Of a stretch of 64,000 nt of DNA, positions 11,788-23,535 are shown piece after piece; the first letter of the stretch is position 1; every line of letters begins with the position of its first letter. The position numbers and the translations under genes are program-made. Below the pieces are notes generated by a model. The model had not been told where the DNA came from. It saw only the letters and a list, made by a program, of their open reading frames with translations, and ran no database searches. The stretch lies in assembly GCA_023897205.1 (NCBI GenBank), contig JAHWDD010000004.1, forward strand, positions 4,402,001 through 4,466,000, in the 5' to 3' direction. This stretch comes from Exophiala sp. HKRS030 (Eukaryota; Ascomycota; Eurotiomycetes; Chaetothyriales; Herpotrichiellaceae).

Positions 11788-14176
11788 CTATTCCTGTTGA
11801 TTCTGTTGGATACCCGGAAATTGGAAACCTGGCGGGAACATGGGCATGCCATTTCCGAAGTTCATAGGGAAGCCCATTGGGGGCACGACACCAGTATTAC
11901 TGTTGGATTCAACCTGATCATCTCTGTCGATTCGTCGATCGTCGTCGCGACGTCTTTCATCACGACCACCGTGTTGACGAGATGACTGAGGGCCCCGTCG
12001 ACCACCCGAGTCGGTGGGAATACGTCGACTCATCGCTAGGCAAGGATTAGTATATTCACGATATATCGTAGAAAATGTCTCGTACCTTTAGAGGACACGC
12101 CAGCTCCGATTTCAATGTCTGGTTCTTCGACAACCATGTATTCTTGAATAGGGTCACCTCCCGTGCCACCGTACTCAGCATTGACCATCCACTTTCGATC
12201 GGCTTCCGTTAGACGTTCAATAGGAATAATACTGACGCCGGTCGAATAGTCGCTGCAGTCACGTGGTCCAAATCCGACACCCCATTTGGTCTGTAGCTTG
12301 GTCAGTTAGTGAGGACTACCATTGGAAACAGCCGTCTACTTACGCGGAGCTGAGAGTCGCCCAGCTTGTATTCTTCCATACCATGTCGGGCAGCTTCTGC
12401 ATCGTGGCGATTAATCATCTTGATAAAGGCATGTCGTTTGTCAATGTTGACGATGCATGTTTGGACGATCCCAAAGCGGCCAAAGACTTGTCTCAAGGAA
12501 GCCTCGCCTGTAGTTACGCCTCCCACAAAGAGCGTTCGACTGAAAACTTTGATGTGCCCCTTAGGCAAGCTTCGATCGAACGTGACATTCTTAGGTCCAG
12601 GTGGGGGAAGACTAGCATCGTGAGCCTGAGGACTCGGGGACCGTCGTCTTCTACCGGGACTTCGTTGGCGATAATCGTTACCACGTCGTCCATCACGGTC
12701 ACGATATTGATCAGGCCCTGGGCTATCCCGATGGCGTCTAGGAGACAACTCTCGTCTTCTGTCATAGCCAGGCGAGCGTGAGCGACGCCGATACTGGCCC
12801 GGAGGAGATCGGGTGTGGGCATCACGTGACTGAGCACCATTTGGAGCAGGCCAATTGTTGGTTTGCATTGGGGGCTGGAATGGCATCGCATTGGCACCGC
12901 CACCTGCATTCTGCATATTCAACAATTGAAGCGCTGTCGCCCATTGATCAGGGGGAACACCTTGAGCAGCCAGGAGCTGTACGAGCTGCATCTGAGCCTG
13001 GATGTCTGGATTTATAGGAGCAGGATTCTGAGGCATCGGGACAGAAGCTTGTGGCTGAGGAAGAAAGGCAGCAAGTGGGTTCTGCGGCACATTGGCAGGA
13101 CTCTGGCTTTGAGCACCATTATTCATTCCTGCAAGCAAAGCTCCCAGAGGGTTTACACCTGGTACACTGGCACCAGCGGGACCTGGGCTTTGGTTTACGG
13201 TACTGGTCGGCAGAGAAGTCCCGTTTTGCGCGCCTAAGAGACTACTCAAACTAGCTGGTGCGGGTGCAGCAGTGGGCTGTGGCGCGGCAGCATTTTGCTT
13301 TGCCATGTTTTTGAGGGCCTCGAGTATGGCAGAGGTGTCTTGCTGAGCTGGCGCTGCTGAAGGCTGTGTATTGGACATGGCTGTTGCTGCTTGTTGCTGA
13401 CCCAGAGGGACGAAACCGGGGGCTGGGGAGCCTTCGGGGGTGGTGGAAACTATGGCAAAGTCAGGATAATTACAGTGATCCGAGAGGAGAGGTCCTACCT
13501 CGCGGTGCATTCAGTTTTTCTTTCAATGAGGAAAGCAGTGGCGCGGGAAATGTTTGTGAGCGATCCCAGATTTCTAGGAGTTTGTTGATTTTGACCTATC
13601 AAGCCATGGCAAATATGAGCAATGATCAAATGCAACGCATGAAAGCAAGGGCAATAAAGTCGTGACAAGGCTGGATATTACAGATGTCTGCGGACATAAT
13701 GCCGTGTCCCGTTTGAAATGCATGTGATAGCACAAAAGCAGATTTTACCATACCTTTTGATCTTCAGGGGCCGTGGTAATGATATCGTTCATGAGCACGG
13801 GAAGCAATTCAGTCACTCGATTCACGCCGGCAGCGAATGTTCCATCTGATGCTCCGCTACCAATTTGCTGACCAGCCTTGCGGGCTTGGTCTACCCATTG
13901 TCGCGTTACTGAGTCTACAACATACAGAACTCCTAGCTTGTGTGTTCCCGGCGTCTTTTTAAAGTGAGTGTAGATTTTCTGGATGAGGACCGACTCGGAC
14001 TATAGCAAAATGTCAGTGACAGTTTCGGCGCAAATAGGCAAACGTGATTGACGTACTTGGATGTTGGCCGTGCAAAGAGATGTGATTGCTGTGATTTTGG
14101 AACCTGACACTCCTGGGGGTTTGAGGTTAAGCATGGACTGCAGGATTGAATCCAGCTCTGCTACTGCAGACGACAT
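11788..14176 (-). CDS. Nrd1/Seb1-type RNA-binding factor (CID + RRM)
   Basis: RNA polymerase II CTD-interacting RNA-binding protein for transcription termination and 3'-end processing; nuclear. Six exons: 14057-14176, 13754-13999, 13499-13595, 12344-13449, 12086-12290, 11788-12035, giving 673 residues in one frame. Residues 1-155 form the CID: helices containing LYVVDSVTRQW and KINKLLEIWDRSQTF. A Gln/Ala/Pro-rich linker follows, then an Arg/Ser-rich stretch, then one RRM with RNP2-like RTLFVGGV and RNP1-like RHAFIKM. After it comes the Seb1/Nrd1-specific extension (TKWGVGFGPRDCSDY..) and an Arg/Asp-rich, Pro/Met/Gly-rich tail. The architecture matches yeast Nrd1, fission-yeast Seb1 and human SCAF4/8. 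It is transcribed divergently from citrate synthase. Confidence 0.93.
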
Positions 14177-15138
14177 GATGAAGGAACGGATAGATCTGTC
14201 CTACGACGTCGAGTCAACGTGATCGCGACAGACTTGATCTGGCTATGTCGACTGGTGTGACTAAGTCGAAGCAGAGAAAACCTCCAGTTGAACTAGTCCG
14301 ATGTGCAGTAGCTTCTTTAAGTCTCCAAGAGGTCTATCAAACTCGACGAGCAGATGAGGTGAAGATGACGCGAAGATGACGCGACGTTCAGGTTTGAGAG
14401 AGTCTTATCTTGCTCCTTTTCAAAGCACCGCGACGCGCAGCAGACTTCTACAGTCTGAGTGGCAAGACGCCTCTCAATTTTCCTGGGTGGGCAGCTAGAG
14501 CGAGAAATCTATCGTTCAAGGGCGAGATAAGTGTTTGTCCGATCTAAAAAGAATTACAGTTGATGGCGCTACATGCGCAGGAAAGAAGAGATGCTGGGCG
14601 ATGATGAAGAAGGGTGTGAGAGAAGTGAGGGTGATGAGGAAAAGAGGTTGGTGAAAGTGAGGAGGAGACAGGCTGCGACAAAGATGGAACCGGCACTTAT
14701 AGGCGACCTCAATGGTGATAAAGGCGGCAGCAGACGCAGGCAAAGAAAACCCACCGAAGCGGCCACCCTTGGCGCTGGAGGTCAATACACGTGACTGCGG
14801 CTGGTCGGCGGGCAAACAAGCGGCGGGATGTTCGGAGTGCGTGTTGAGTCTCTGTGACGTGAAATCCGGCTTCCGCGCAGCCTCAGCATTTACACAGGCC
14901 CGGAGTAATAATAGTCGTATCCGTACAGTAAAAAGTGCCTTTTCCCGAAAAAAAGCCCCAAAACAGTTCCAAGCTGTCCCGGAGCCCCATTCAAATCTTG
15001 CTGCTCAGCATCATCGTACTGTAGCTTCTTCTCCCTATCTAAACATTTTTTCCCCCAACTACCGACCTTATTCACCTTCCCATTCCTCTCTTCGTTGCTG
15101 ACTGTGTTCCATTCCTTAAAGTTCTTTATATTCTCACA
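14177..15138. other. Intergenic: divergent promoter of the Nrd1-like gene and citrate synthase
   Basis: About 960 bp. It contains one CACGTGAC at 14788-14795, a bHLH-type core, and a pyrimidine-rich leader just before the citrate synthase ATG. No gene seen. Confidence 0.5.
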
Positions 15139-16670
15139 ATGGCCTCCTCCCTCCGTGTTGGAAGCTCCCTGCTTCGTTCGACTTCAGTCTCCTCCAAGCC
15201 TTTCGTCCAGAAAGCTGCGTTCAATGGGGTTCGCTGCGCCAGCACCAAAGTAAGTTTCCCACTATTCGTTCAATGAACAAATACTGACTCCTCTGTCACA
15301 ACTAGACCCTCAAGGACACCTTTGCAGACAAGCTCCCCAGCGAGATCGAAAAGGTCAAGAAGCTGAGAAAGGACTATGGTTCCAAGGTTGTTGGCGAGGT
15401 CACCCTCGACCAGGTCTACGGAGGTGCTCGAGGCATCAAGTCCCTAGTCTGGGAAGGATCAGTTCTTGACTCGGAAGAGGGTATCAGATTCCGTGGCAAG
15501 ACGATTCCAGAATGCCAGGAAGTCCTGCCCAAGGCTCCTGGTGGTGAGGAGCCTCTTCCGGAGGGTCTTTTCTGGCTTCTCCTTACCGGCGAGGTCCCAA
15601 GTGAACAACAAGTCCGCGACCTCTCTGCAGACTGGGCTGCTCGCTCCGATCTGCCCAAGTTCGTCGAGGAGCTCCTCGACCGCTGCCCAAGCGACATGCA
15701 CCCCATGGCTCAATTCTCCATCGCCGTCGCCGCGCTCGAGCACACCTCCGAGTTCGCCAAAGCCTACGCCAAGGGTATCAACAAGAAGGAGTACTGGACC
15801 TACACCTTCGAGGACTCGATGAACCTGATTGCCAAACTTCCCACGATCGCCGCCAAAATCTACCGCAACGCCTACAAGGATGGCAAGGTCGCACCCATCC
15901 AGAAAGATAAGGATTATGGTTACAACTTGGCCAACCAGCTTGGCTACGGTGACAATGCCGACTTTATCGAGCTGATGCGTCTGTACTTGACCATCCACTC
16001 CGATCACGAAGGTGGTAACGTCAGTGCGCACACCACTCACTTGGTCGGTAGCGCTTTGAGCTCTCCAATGCTGTCGCTGGCTGCTGGTCTGAACGGTCTG
16101 GCTGGCCCTCTTCACGGCCTGGCCAACCAGGAAGTCTTGCTCTGGCTGACCAAGATGAAGGAGTCCATTGGTGATGATCTCAGTGACGCCAGCATCACCA
16201 AGTATCTCTGGGACACCCTCAACAGTGGCCGTGTCGTCCCGGGATACGGACACGCTGTTCTTCGCAAGACCGATCCTCGTTATGTCTCTCAACGCGAGTT
16301 CGCTCTCCGCAAGTTGCCCAATGACCCCATGTTCAAGCTTGTCAGCCAGGTCTACAAGATCGCCCCTGGTGTTCTGACCGAGCACGGCAAGACCAAGAAC
16401 CCATACCCCAACGTTGACGCGGTAAGTTGTCTTGAGCTTTTGAACATACTATGATGATTGACATACTAATTTCATTTCTAGCACTCTGGTGTCCTCCTGC
16501 AATACTACGGCCTGACTGAAGCCAACTACTACACCGTCCTCTTCGGTGTCTCCCGCGCTCTTGGTGTCCTTCCTCAACTGATCATCGACCGTGGTCTTGG
16601 AGCTCCCATTGAACGACCAAAGTCCTTCAGCACCGAGGCTTATGCCAAACTCGTTGGAGCTTCATTGTAA
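15139..16670 (+). CDS. CIT1: Citrate synthase, mitochondrial
   Basis: Condenses oxaloacetate and acetyl-CoA to citrate in the TCA cycle. Exons are 15139-15249, 15306-16421 and 16482-16670 (471 residues). The first exon encodes a mitochondrial targeting sequence rich in Ser/Arg and lacking acids ([20 protein letters not shown]). Seen: [21 protein letters not shown] with the catalytic His, [13 protein letters not shown] with the second His, [15 protein letters not shown], and after the last intron [11 protein letters not shown], whose neighbouring region carries the catalytic Asp (NVDAHSG). Both introns have GTAAG donors; the second carries a TACTAAT branch site. It lies in tandem with the citrate carrier gene 0.9 kb downstream. 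Confidence 0.97.
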
Positions 16671-17583
16671 GCAAGCTATGCGACATGGAAACAAGCAGCA
16701 AGCGATGTACTATGCAACCCAAAATCTGTAGTTCTATATTGGAGGGAAGATGGATGGGCAGGTCGGCTATCATCGGGAGCAGGCTCAATCGTTCCGAGGT
16801 TTGTAGTATGCCATTTTAATTGATGAGCGTTTCTTGGGACAATCTTGTTTACTCTACTTGGTTCGTGGGTGTACTCGTAGCAGTCAGTTGCGCACCGTTA
16901 TTCGCCGTAGTGCTGGCATGGGAAGGTCAAGGCTCGTATCTCGTGTTGCACCGGTGTTGTCTGACAGGGCCTAAAATAAAATTTTCGGACGTTGAGGTGC
17001 CTTTGTTGAACGCCCAATGGCTCCACTGGGGAGAGACGAGTCCGCCAATTTAGGCGGCTCAGGGCAGCCTGGGCCATTCACGGGCGACAAGTTGTGGCTG
17101 AGAGAATCAGGGTGAGAATTCGCAGTCCGTTCAACAACGCCGATGGTGGCCGGGCTAATCTTGATTGGGATTTGTCGAGGCCGCATGCATTACGATAACC
17201 GTGTCTCTCATTCTCGTCTTGCTGCTGTTGCTCCGTACTCAAGGGCCCTTTTCACCTGGCCACCGCGTTGACTAGTCTTTGACTCGAATCCATCGCCGAA
17301 TCTCCAGCTGAACATTCTTCCACCCTCCGGCCCCGATAATCGTGTCAGCAGGAGTACTGTACTTGTTCTCTGGGGGCGGCCGCTTTTAATCTCCATACCT
17401 AAAACTGTCCGTCCATTTTGTTCCTGCGTTCCTCTCGGACTCTACCTTTGTTTCCTCGAGACTCACGACACTCAGAAAGCCCTCCAATTCCATCCCTTCC
17501 CTAGTCACTCTATCCCTCCAGGCGACGAAGCCGACCTAATCCCTTGGTCAGGGCAGACAATATCCCCCTCACCTCTTTTTGCC
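16671..17583. other. Intergenic between citrate synthase and the carrier
   Basis: About 910 bp, containing the citrate synthase 3' end and the promoter of the carrier. C/T-rich from 17400 onward. A CTCCGTACT motif occurs near 17235. No gene seen. Confidence 0.5.
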
Positions 17584-18677
17584 ATGTCCGCTCAACAAGT
17601 CATGGGTACCTCGGCCCCTGGTGTCGCGAAGATTGAGAAGAAGCCGGTCAAGTTCAGCAACCTGCTGCTAGGCGCGGGACTCAACTTGTTCGAAGTGACC
17701 ACCTTGGGACAACCGTTGGAGGTGATCAAGACCACCATGGCTGCCAATCGAAAGGACAGCTTCGCCGGTGCCATGTCAAGAATTTGGGGACGAGGTGGTG
17801 TCCTGGGATGTAAGCAAACCACAACGGTGGCGATGTGATTTCGGTCTTGTTTCTGGTGTTTTTGAGAAGCTAATCCGATGTACGAAAATAGACTACCAAG
17901 GTCTCATCCCCTGGGCCTGGATCGAAGCCTCGACAAAGGGTGCCGTCCTCCTCTTCGTCGCCTCCGAGGCAGAGTACTACGCCAAGACGTTTGGAGCCAA
18001 CAACTTTGTTTCTGGCATCACCGGTGGCATGGTCGGCGGTGTCGCCCAGGCGTACGCGACCATGGGTTTCTGCACCTGCATGAAGACGGTGGAGATAACC
18101 CAGCACAAGTTGGCCGCGCAGGGCGTGAAACCCCCTTCGACCTTCAAGACCTTTGCCGACATCTACCGAAAGGAAGGCATCAGAGGCATCAACAAGGGCG
18201 TCAACGCGGTCGCGATCCGCCAAACCACCAACTGGGGATCTCGATTCGGTCTCTCCCGACTGGCCGAGTCGGCCATTCGGAAAGTGACCAACAAGGAGCA
18301 GGGAGAGAAGCTCAGTGGCTTTGAAAAGATCATCGCCAGCTCCCTCGGTGGTGGTCTGTCTGCGTGGAATCAGCCCATCGAAGTCATTCGGGTGGAGATG
18401 CAGAGCAAGACCAATGACCCAAACCGACCCAAGAATCTGACGGTCGGAAAAACATTCAAGTACATCTACGAAAGCAACGGCGTCAAAGGATTGTACCGTG
18501 GTGTCACTCCTCGTATTGGACTCGGCGTTTGGCAAACTGTTTGTATGGTTGCTTTGGGTGACATGTGAGTGTCTTTTTTTTTGGTGGCTGTGGAGACTTC
18601 TCGCTGACATTGTCGATAATAGGGCCAAGGAGGCTGTTGAAAAGTTGACCGGTGACAAGGTCACTGCGAAACACTAA
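17584..18677 (+). CDS. YHM2: Mitochondrial citrate/2-oxoglutarate carrier
   Basis: Inner-membrane carrier that exports citrate in exchange for 2-oxoglutarate, feeding cytosolic NADPH production and acetyl-CoA supply; the yeast protein was also described as a mitochondrial-DNA-associated protein. Exons are 17584-17809, 17892-18564 and 18623-18677 (317 residues). The N-terminus ([18 protein letters not shown]) and the segments [73 protein letters not shown] and [16 protein letters not shown] align closely with yeast Yhm2 as I know it. Three carrier repeats are visible; the repeat signatures are the family's modified forms. Placement directly after citrate synthase on the same strand fits its role. 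Confidence 0.95.
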
Positions 18678-21184
18678 AGGCGTTTCTTCTTCGGCGGGGA
18701 GGGAGATACAAGTGGACACACAAGACACGAAATCTGTTTTGAAGCGTTGAACAATTCCTACTGAAGCATTTTTTTGATGCACGACAAAGAGAGAAAAAAA
18801 GTGTTGGGGGTCGTGCTTGTTCTCCGAGAGCTAGAGCTGTCGATACGACGAAACTGGATCTGGGATACTGGAAACTGGAACCAGTAGTTGAGTATATATT
18901 GGGCGTTTTTATTCGAAAAGAAAAATCTCAAACGTTACATGAAAGTGTGTTTTACTGAGCTGTGATGGTCGACTATTGATTATGGGGGTCGGTCGAACAA
19001 GAAGATAGACAATGGGGGCTTTTTAGATTCATCAATAACATGATGTTTGGATGGCCTGGAATATCTATGCAGGACATGATTGGATTGGTGTCCTTGAGAT
19101 TGTTCCGATCGTCTTTGACTTGGATACAAGAATCTATCTTCCTAATGACAGCCTTTCACATGATGATGGAACCCTTTGCTGTCTCTCTCTCTCTCTACCG
19201 GCACAGTTTGGATGAATGAGGTGTGAACCTAGGTGGGCATGCAGGGAACTGAGGAATCGTCAATAGTTGGGGTCATGATGTTCGTGACCATGATCTGTCT
19301 CGGTGATGTACTACGAGTATCGTAGTAGTACGGAGAGCACTGCGGTGAAGATGATGTTTTGGATCGAAGGAAAAAAGAAGCCGACCATGAACCGAGGTAC
19401 GAGCGGTATAGGGTAAGAGTGGACGTTTTGCTCAATCTCATGCTTCTCTGTACGGGAGTTGGTAGTATTTCAAGTAGGTAACAATAATCATGATACGAGA
19501 AGGTACAAACACTCGAATCTCATGGTGCCTTGTTTTTGGTAGAAGGCGTCCGTACGAGTAACATTGGTAGTAATTTGTTGTAGCCCATTCTACGTAAACT
19601 GTACAAGGGGGTTCACAGCCTCGCTCGCGTACGGAATGTACCCCAAGTACGGAGTACTGGGTAGGTACAAAGATTACTTCTCCCCCACTGATACAACGAG
19701 TTGACAGAGTTCTATGTTCCAAACCTTTTTTTCATTCATCATAACTGAGGAACATCAAAGGTGTAATGTAATGTAAATGTCCACGGCCCATTTTCCATTT
19801 GCGTTCAAAGTCCAAAGAATGAAGAAAGGGAAATGGACATCAACCTAGGTAGGCAAATCCCGAGCCAAAAGGTATCTCGTGTGCGTACGTACTCCGTATA
19901 ACCCTGGATGGCCCCAAACCGCCCCGTAGTATCATGCAAGGGATTCTCGCTTACCTCTACCAAAAAGACTGTTTTTCTTCTGTGGTTACGATTTCCTTGA
20001 TTTTCTTCCTTGACCCATTCTTGACTCGTTACAGTACAGTGTTAAGAAGTCCTTAGCCTCCCAATGACGAAATATGTACTCTCGTTCTCTTAAATCCCAT
20101 GAGCATCAACATGTCAAGAACTGATTTTCTGTAGTTTGCGAGAGAACAAGGGTACGACCACAGAGTAAAACTGCAAAAGGCAAATTTGAACTTGTCCTTT
20201 TTATCCTCTCTCGTTGGTAAGTCCATTCAAAACAAACACAAAAAACTCATGTTAGTAAAACATGGCCGGATGTTTGATTGACGCAAAAGGAAAACTGTAC
20301 TTGTTGTTCGTCCATAGAATACCTACAAGGACTCCGTTACTCGTCGCGAGTTCGATGCGGTATGACGGTGTTTTCGATACTAAAAATAATCAAAGTTGCA
20401 GATCACGGAGTTTACCAAAACCCTTTAAGGAATTATCTGTTTCCCTTTACAATATCCAACTTTTGCGACTCTGACTGGAACTCGCTTGCATGTAATACCG
20501 TACCTATCAAACGGACTAGTAGAATGAACAAGTTACGTAGGCCAGGGTGGGTAGTAGGTGAGTACCTCAGAGATACATCTTGCCTCGATGGAAGCGGAGG
20601 AAAAGAGCGACAGTACTCTCGTAGGGAATGACCTTTTCTTTTTGCTTTTCACCTTTGCCTACTCGTATCCGATCTGGCTGATCTTCTTCTTCTTCTTCTT
20701 CAAGAACCTGGATCAAACCCTTTTGTCAACTTGCATCTGTTACCTTGATCTTATATCCAAGTGCTGTATTGTCGTATCGTCTACGAGTACGGAGAGGGGG
20801 TGATTTGATTGACTGTGAGTTAATGGTTTGTGAATGAGTAACACACCATTTCATGTGTTCAACCTATTACTCTTCACTCTTCACTCTTCACTCTTCACTC
20901 TTCACTCTTCACTCTTCACTCTTCACTCTTCACTCTTCACTCTTCACTCTTCACTCTTCACTCTTCACTCTCACTTTCATTAACTTGATCCGTGACTGAC
21001 CTAATAGAATCATTCACTAACAGAAATCAAAACAACTCACACAAAAAGTACATACGCACATACCAAATACTGATGGATAAAATTCATCAACACTCCTCGT
21101 CCTTGAAACCTCAACATCTCTTTTGACTCTGATATCAGATCCGAGAATCTTGTTGTCGTCTGATCTTAAAGAACCATACACAAA
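18678..21184. other. Long intergenic region with repeats
   Basis: About 2.5 kb without a supportable gene. It contains two exact copies of TACGGAGTA/TACTCCGTA (19648-19656 and 19890-19898), several GAGTAC-type words, a short CT repeat near 19180-19196, a CTT run near 20680-20701 and the 7-bp tandem repeat described separately. Frames here are short and cross no splice signals that join into a protein. Confidence 0.5.
20869..20969. repeat. Tandem repeat, 7-bp unit ACTCTTC, about 14 copies
   Basis: Near-perfect minisatellite running from 20869 to about 20969; the last unit degrades to ACTCTCACT. It lies upstream of the secreted-protein gene (ATG at 21185 or 21326). Confidence 0.95.
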
Positions 21185-21979
21185 ATGTCTCTCTTCTTCT
21201 TCTTCTTCTTCTTCTTCTTCTTCTTCTTCTTCTTCTTCACACGAAACAAATCAAACATTTCCTCCACATCCTTCTCTTCCTTGTTGTCGTCCTCCTCTCC
21301 CTCCATCTTTTCAACACTCACCCTGATGGTCCTCACGATCCTTGTCGTCCTAACCAATTCAACCATTGCAACATGTCCATCTACACAATCACCATACGCC
21401 CCAGGTTGGTAAGTATTTTGTTTTTTTGGGGGGGGATTTCTGAATCTTCCTTTTTACCTGTATAGGTGTACCTGTACAATGGAGGTACTCGAGTACTGAC
21501 AAGTGTGAAACAAAACCATAACAGCTCAACATGTACGGAATGTTGCATCTTTCAATTCGGTCAAGGTACATGCACCACTTCGGCCTTGTGGGAAGGAATC
21601 GTCCGAGACCCGGCATGTAATTCCATTTCCACCAGGGAACAAGTCTTGGGAATTCAATGGAATGACAGTAGTGCCGTGAGTTTCTGTTTCCCCCCCACTC
21701 CTTGTCTTTTGCTTTTACTTCCTCACCCCCTTCCCCACCGTGTCTGTGTCTGCATCTGCATCTGTCTCTGTCTTGCGACTGACCAAAATCTCCATCCCTC
21801 GTCGTGTTTCCTAGGTCAATCACGTGTGGATTTCTGAGTGTACAGGATCATTCTCAACTTGTACATTGTACAACACCCCGGATTGTAGTGGTGAAACGAA
21901 ACTCGAGATCGACAATACCGCAAACACCTGTCACGTACCAGGTTGGGACATTTGGAGTTTTGATTGTCAGTTTGGTTGA
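21185..21979 (+). CDS. Small cysteine-rich secreted protein, family not recognised
   Basis: Proposed exons are 21185-21408, 21504-21675 and 21815-21979 (186 residues from 21185, 139 from the in-frame ATG at 21326). I favour the ATG at 21326, which gives a short signal peptide (MVLTILVVLTNSTIA) ahead of the mature chain and avoids a poly-Phe stretch. The mature part has a regular cysteine pattern (TCTECC, GQGTCTT, DPACN, SECTG, STCTLY, PDCSG, NTCHV, FDCQFG) suggesting several disulfides. Intron 2 is clear (GTGAG..CTAG). Intron 1 is not: the strong acceptor at 21465 gives the wrong phase, and only the acceptor at 21503 (ACAAG) keeps the frame. No function can be assigned; it could be an effector-like or wall-associated protein. 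Confidence 0.65.
21194..21238. repeat. (TTC)15 microsatellite
   Basis: Fifteen uninterrupted TTC triplets directly behind a possible ATG at 21185. If that ATG is used they encode 15 phenylalanines. Confidence 0.95.
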
Positions 21980-22235
21980 TTTCACCCTCAACAACCCAGG
22001 GAGTCATTTGCCATGGGTGATGGGAGATACGGTGCGGTGGCATGATATCCCGGATACCAAGAAACGAAGAGGGAAAGAAAAAACACAAAAGAACATCCGA
22101 AACAACCTGGGTTGTTGTGATGAGGGTGGTAATAGTGATACCTCTCAAGTGTATTGTCCATACGGTGATCGATTGAGATTTCTCATTTTCAAGGGTCATG
22201 ATTCGATATTCAAGAATCGATAATCAATGACCAAA

Positions 22236-23535
22236 TCATGGCAAAACAATATACCTTCTCAACCTTTCCGGTATGGCATCCTTTAACTTCTTGCTCTCCA
22301 GCCACTTCCCACTGAACAGACGATCGGCGTACCTGTAGGCGCCATCACAGAGCACCGTGACGACGGTGTGGTTGGGGCCCAGTTTCTCCGCGACCTCTTT
22401 GGCCGCCACGACGTTCAAGGCACTGCTCGCCCCGAGGTACAGACCTTCTTCGTCCAGGCACCGATAAACCATCTCGATGGTCTTTTCGTCCGAGATCGTC
22501 AAGGCACCGTCGAGTTCGTCGACTTCGGTCTTCAAATTCTCCGTCACCCTCCCTTGCCCGATGCCTTCCGTGATACTCCCTCCCTGCCTCTCCTTCAGCT
22601 GCCCGCCCGAGCTGACGTACGAGTACAGGACCGACCCGGGAGGGTCGGCCAGGAAGGACTTGACCTTGCCGCCGCTCACGTCCTTCAGGTACCTCGTGGT
22701 TCCGGCCAGGGTCCCCCCCGTGCCCGTGGCGCAGGTGAAGGCGTCGACGCCACCCTCGGTCTGCGCCCAGATCTCCGGGCCCGTGGTCTCGACGTGCGCC
22801 CGCCGGTTGGCCACGTTGTCGAACTGGTTCGTCCACACGGCCCCGCGCTCGGGGTCTTCGCCCTGCACCCGCTCGGCGTGCCGCTTGGCCTGCCAGTTGT
22901 AGTTTTCCGGGTTCTCCCACGCGACCGCGGGCACGGGGTAGACCTCGGCGCCCAGCAACCTCAGGAGGTCGATCTTGCCCTGGGACTGCGTGTTGGGCAT
23001 GTAGATGACCAGCCGGTACCCGCGGGCGCGGCAGACGTGGGCGAGCCCGATGCCCGTGTTGCCCGCCGTCCCCTCGACCACGGTGCCCCCCGGCTTGAGT
23101 AGGCCTCGCTCCTCGGCGTCCTTGACCACGTACAGAGCCGCCCGGTCCTTGACGCTCCCCCCCGGGTTTTGGAACTCCGCCTTGCCCAGGATGTTACAAC
23201 CCGTCTGTTCCGAGAGGTGCCGGAGTCGGATGAGGGGTGTGTTGCCGATTGCTATAGAAGACACACAATATCAGCCGTGCACGTCTTCTTCACAAACTGT
23301 GAAGTGAAAAGAAAAAGAGCTTCCCGCACCGTGCCACACAGGTACAGAGTAAAATGGTACAACAGTGGTGTGGAAACACGGACTAACCTCCGGTCAACTG
23401 GTCCACAACTCCTTGAGCTTGGGATACTCGGATCCCATAGGCATTGGTTGTGGACGCTTCGGTGCTCGCAGCGGAGGCGGCTCGAATTGCGGTCGTCGCG
23501 AAGCGCCTTACTGATGGTCTCAAGGCGCTCGCCAT
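22236..23535 (-). CDS. Cysteine synthase-like PLP enzyme, mitochondrial (Mcy1/CYS2 type)
   Basis: PLP-dependent beta-replacement enzyme, by family an O-acetylserine sulfhydrylase-like protein; several mitochondrial fungal members have uncertain activity. Exons are 23388-23535 and 22236-23251 (387 residues); the intron has a GTTAGT donor and CTATAG acceptor. The first exon encodes an Arg/Ala/Ser-rich presequence ([20 protein letters not shown]), supporting mitochondrial import. Seen: the PLP lysine motif NPGGSVKDR, the substrate loop [10 protein letters not shown], and the phosphate-binding GTGGTLAG. The insertion with [12 protein letters not shown] is typical of the YGR012W-like branch rather than of CysK. 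Third positions are strongly G/C-biased relative to adjacent genes. It is convergent with the secreted protein gene. Confidence 0.9.

Noticed and set aside
15459..16385. 308-codon minus-strand frame
   Set aside because: Antisense to citrate synthase; open only because of the G/C-rich wobble positions of the sense gene.
17870..18664. 264-codon minus-strand frame
   Set aside because: Antisense to the YHM2 exons and crosses its introns.
20869..20969. Regular repeat considered as a CRISPR array
   Set aside because: The units abut with no spacers and the genome is eukaryotic; it is a simple tandem repeat.
22368..23102. 244-codon plus-strand frame
   Set aside because: Antisense to the cysteine-synthase-like gene, Arg/Val/Pro-rich composition typical of a shadow frame.
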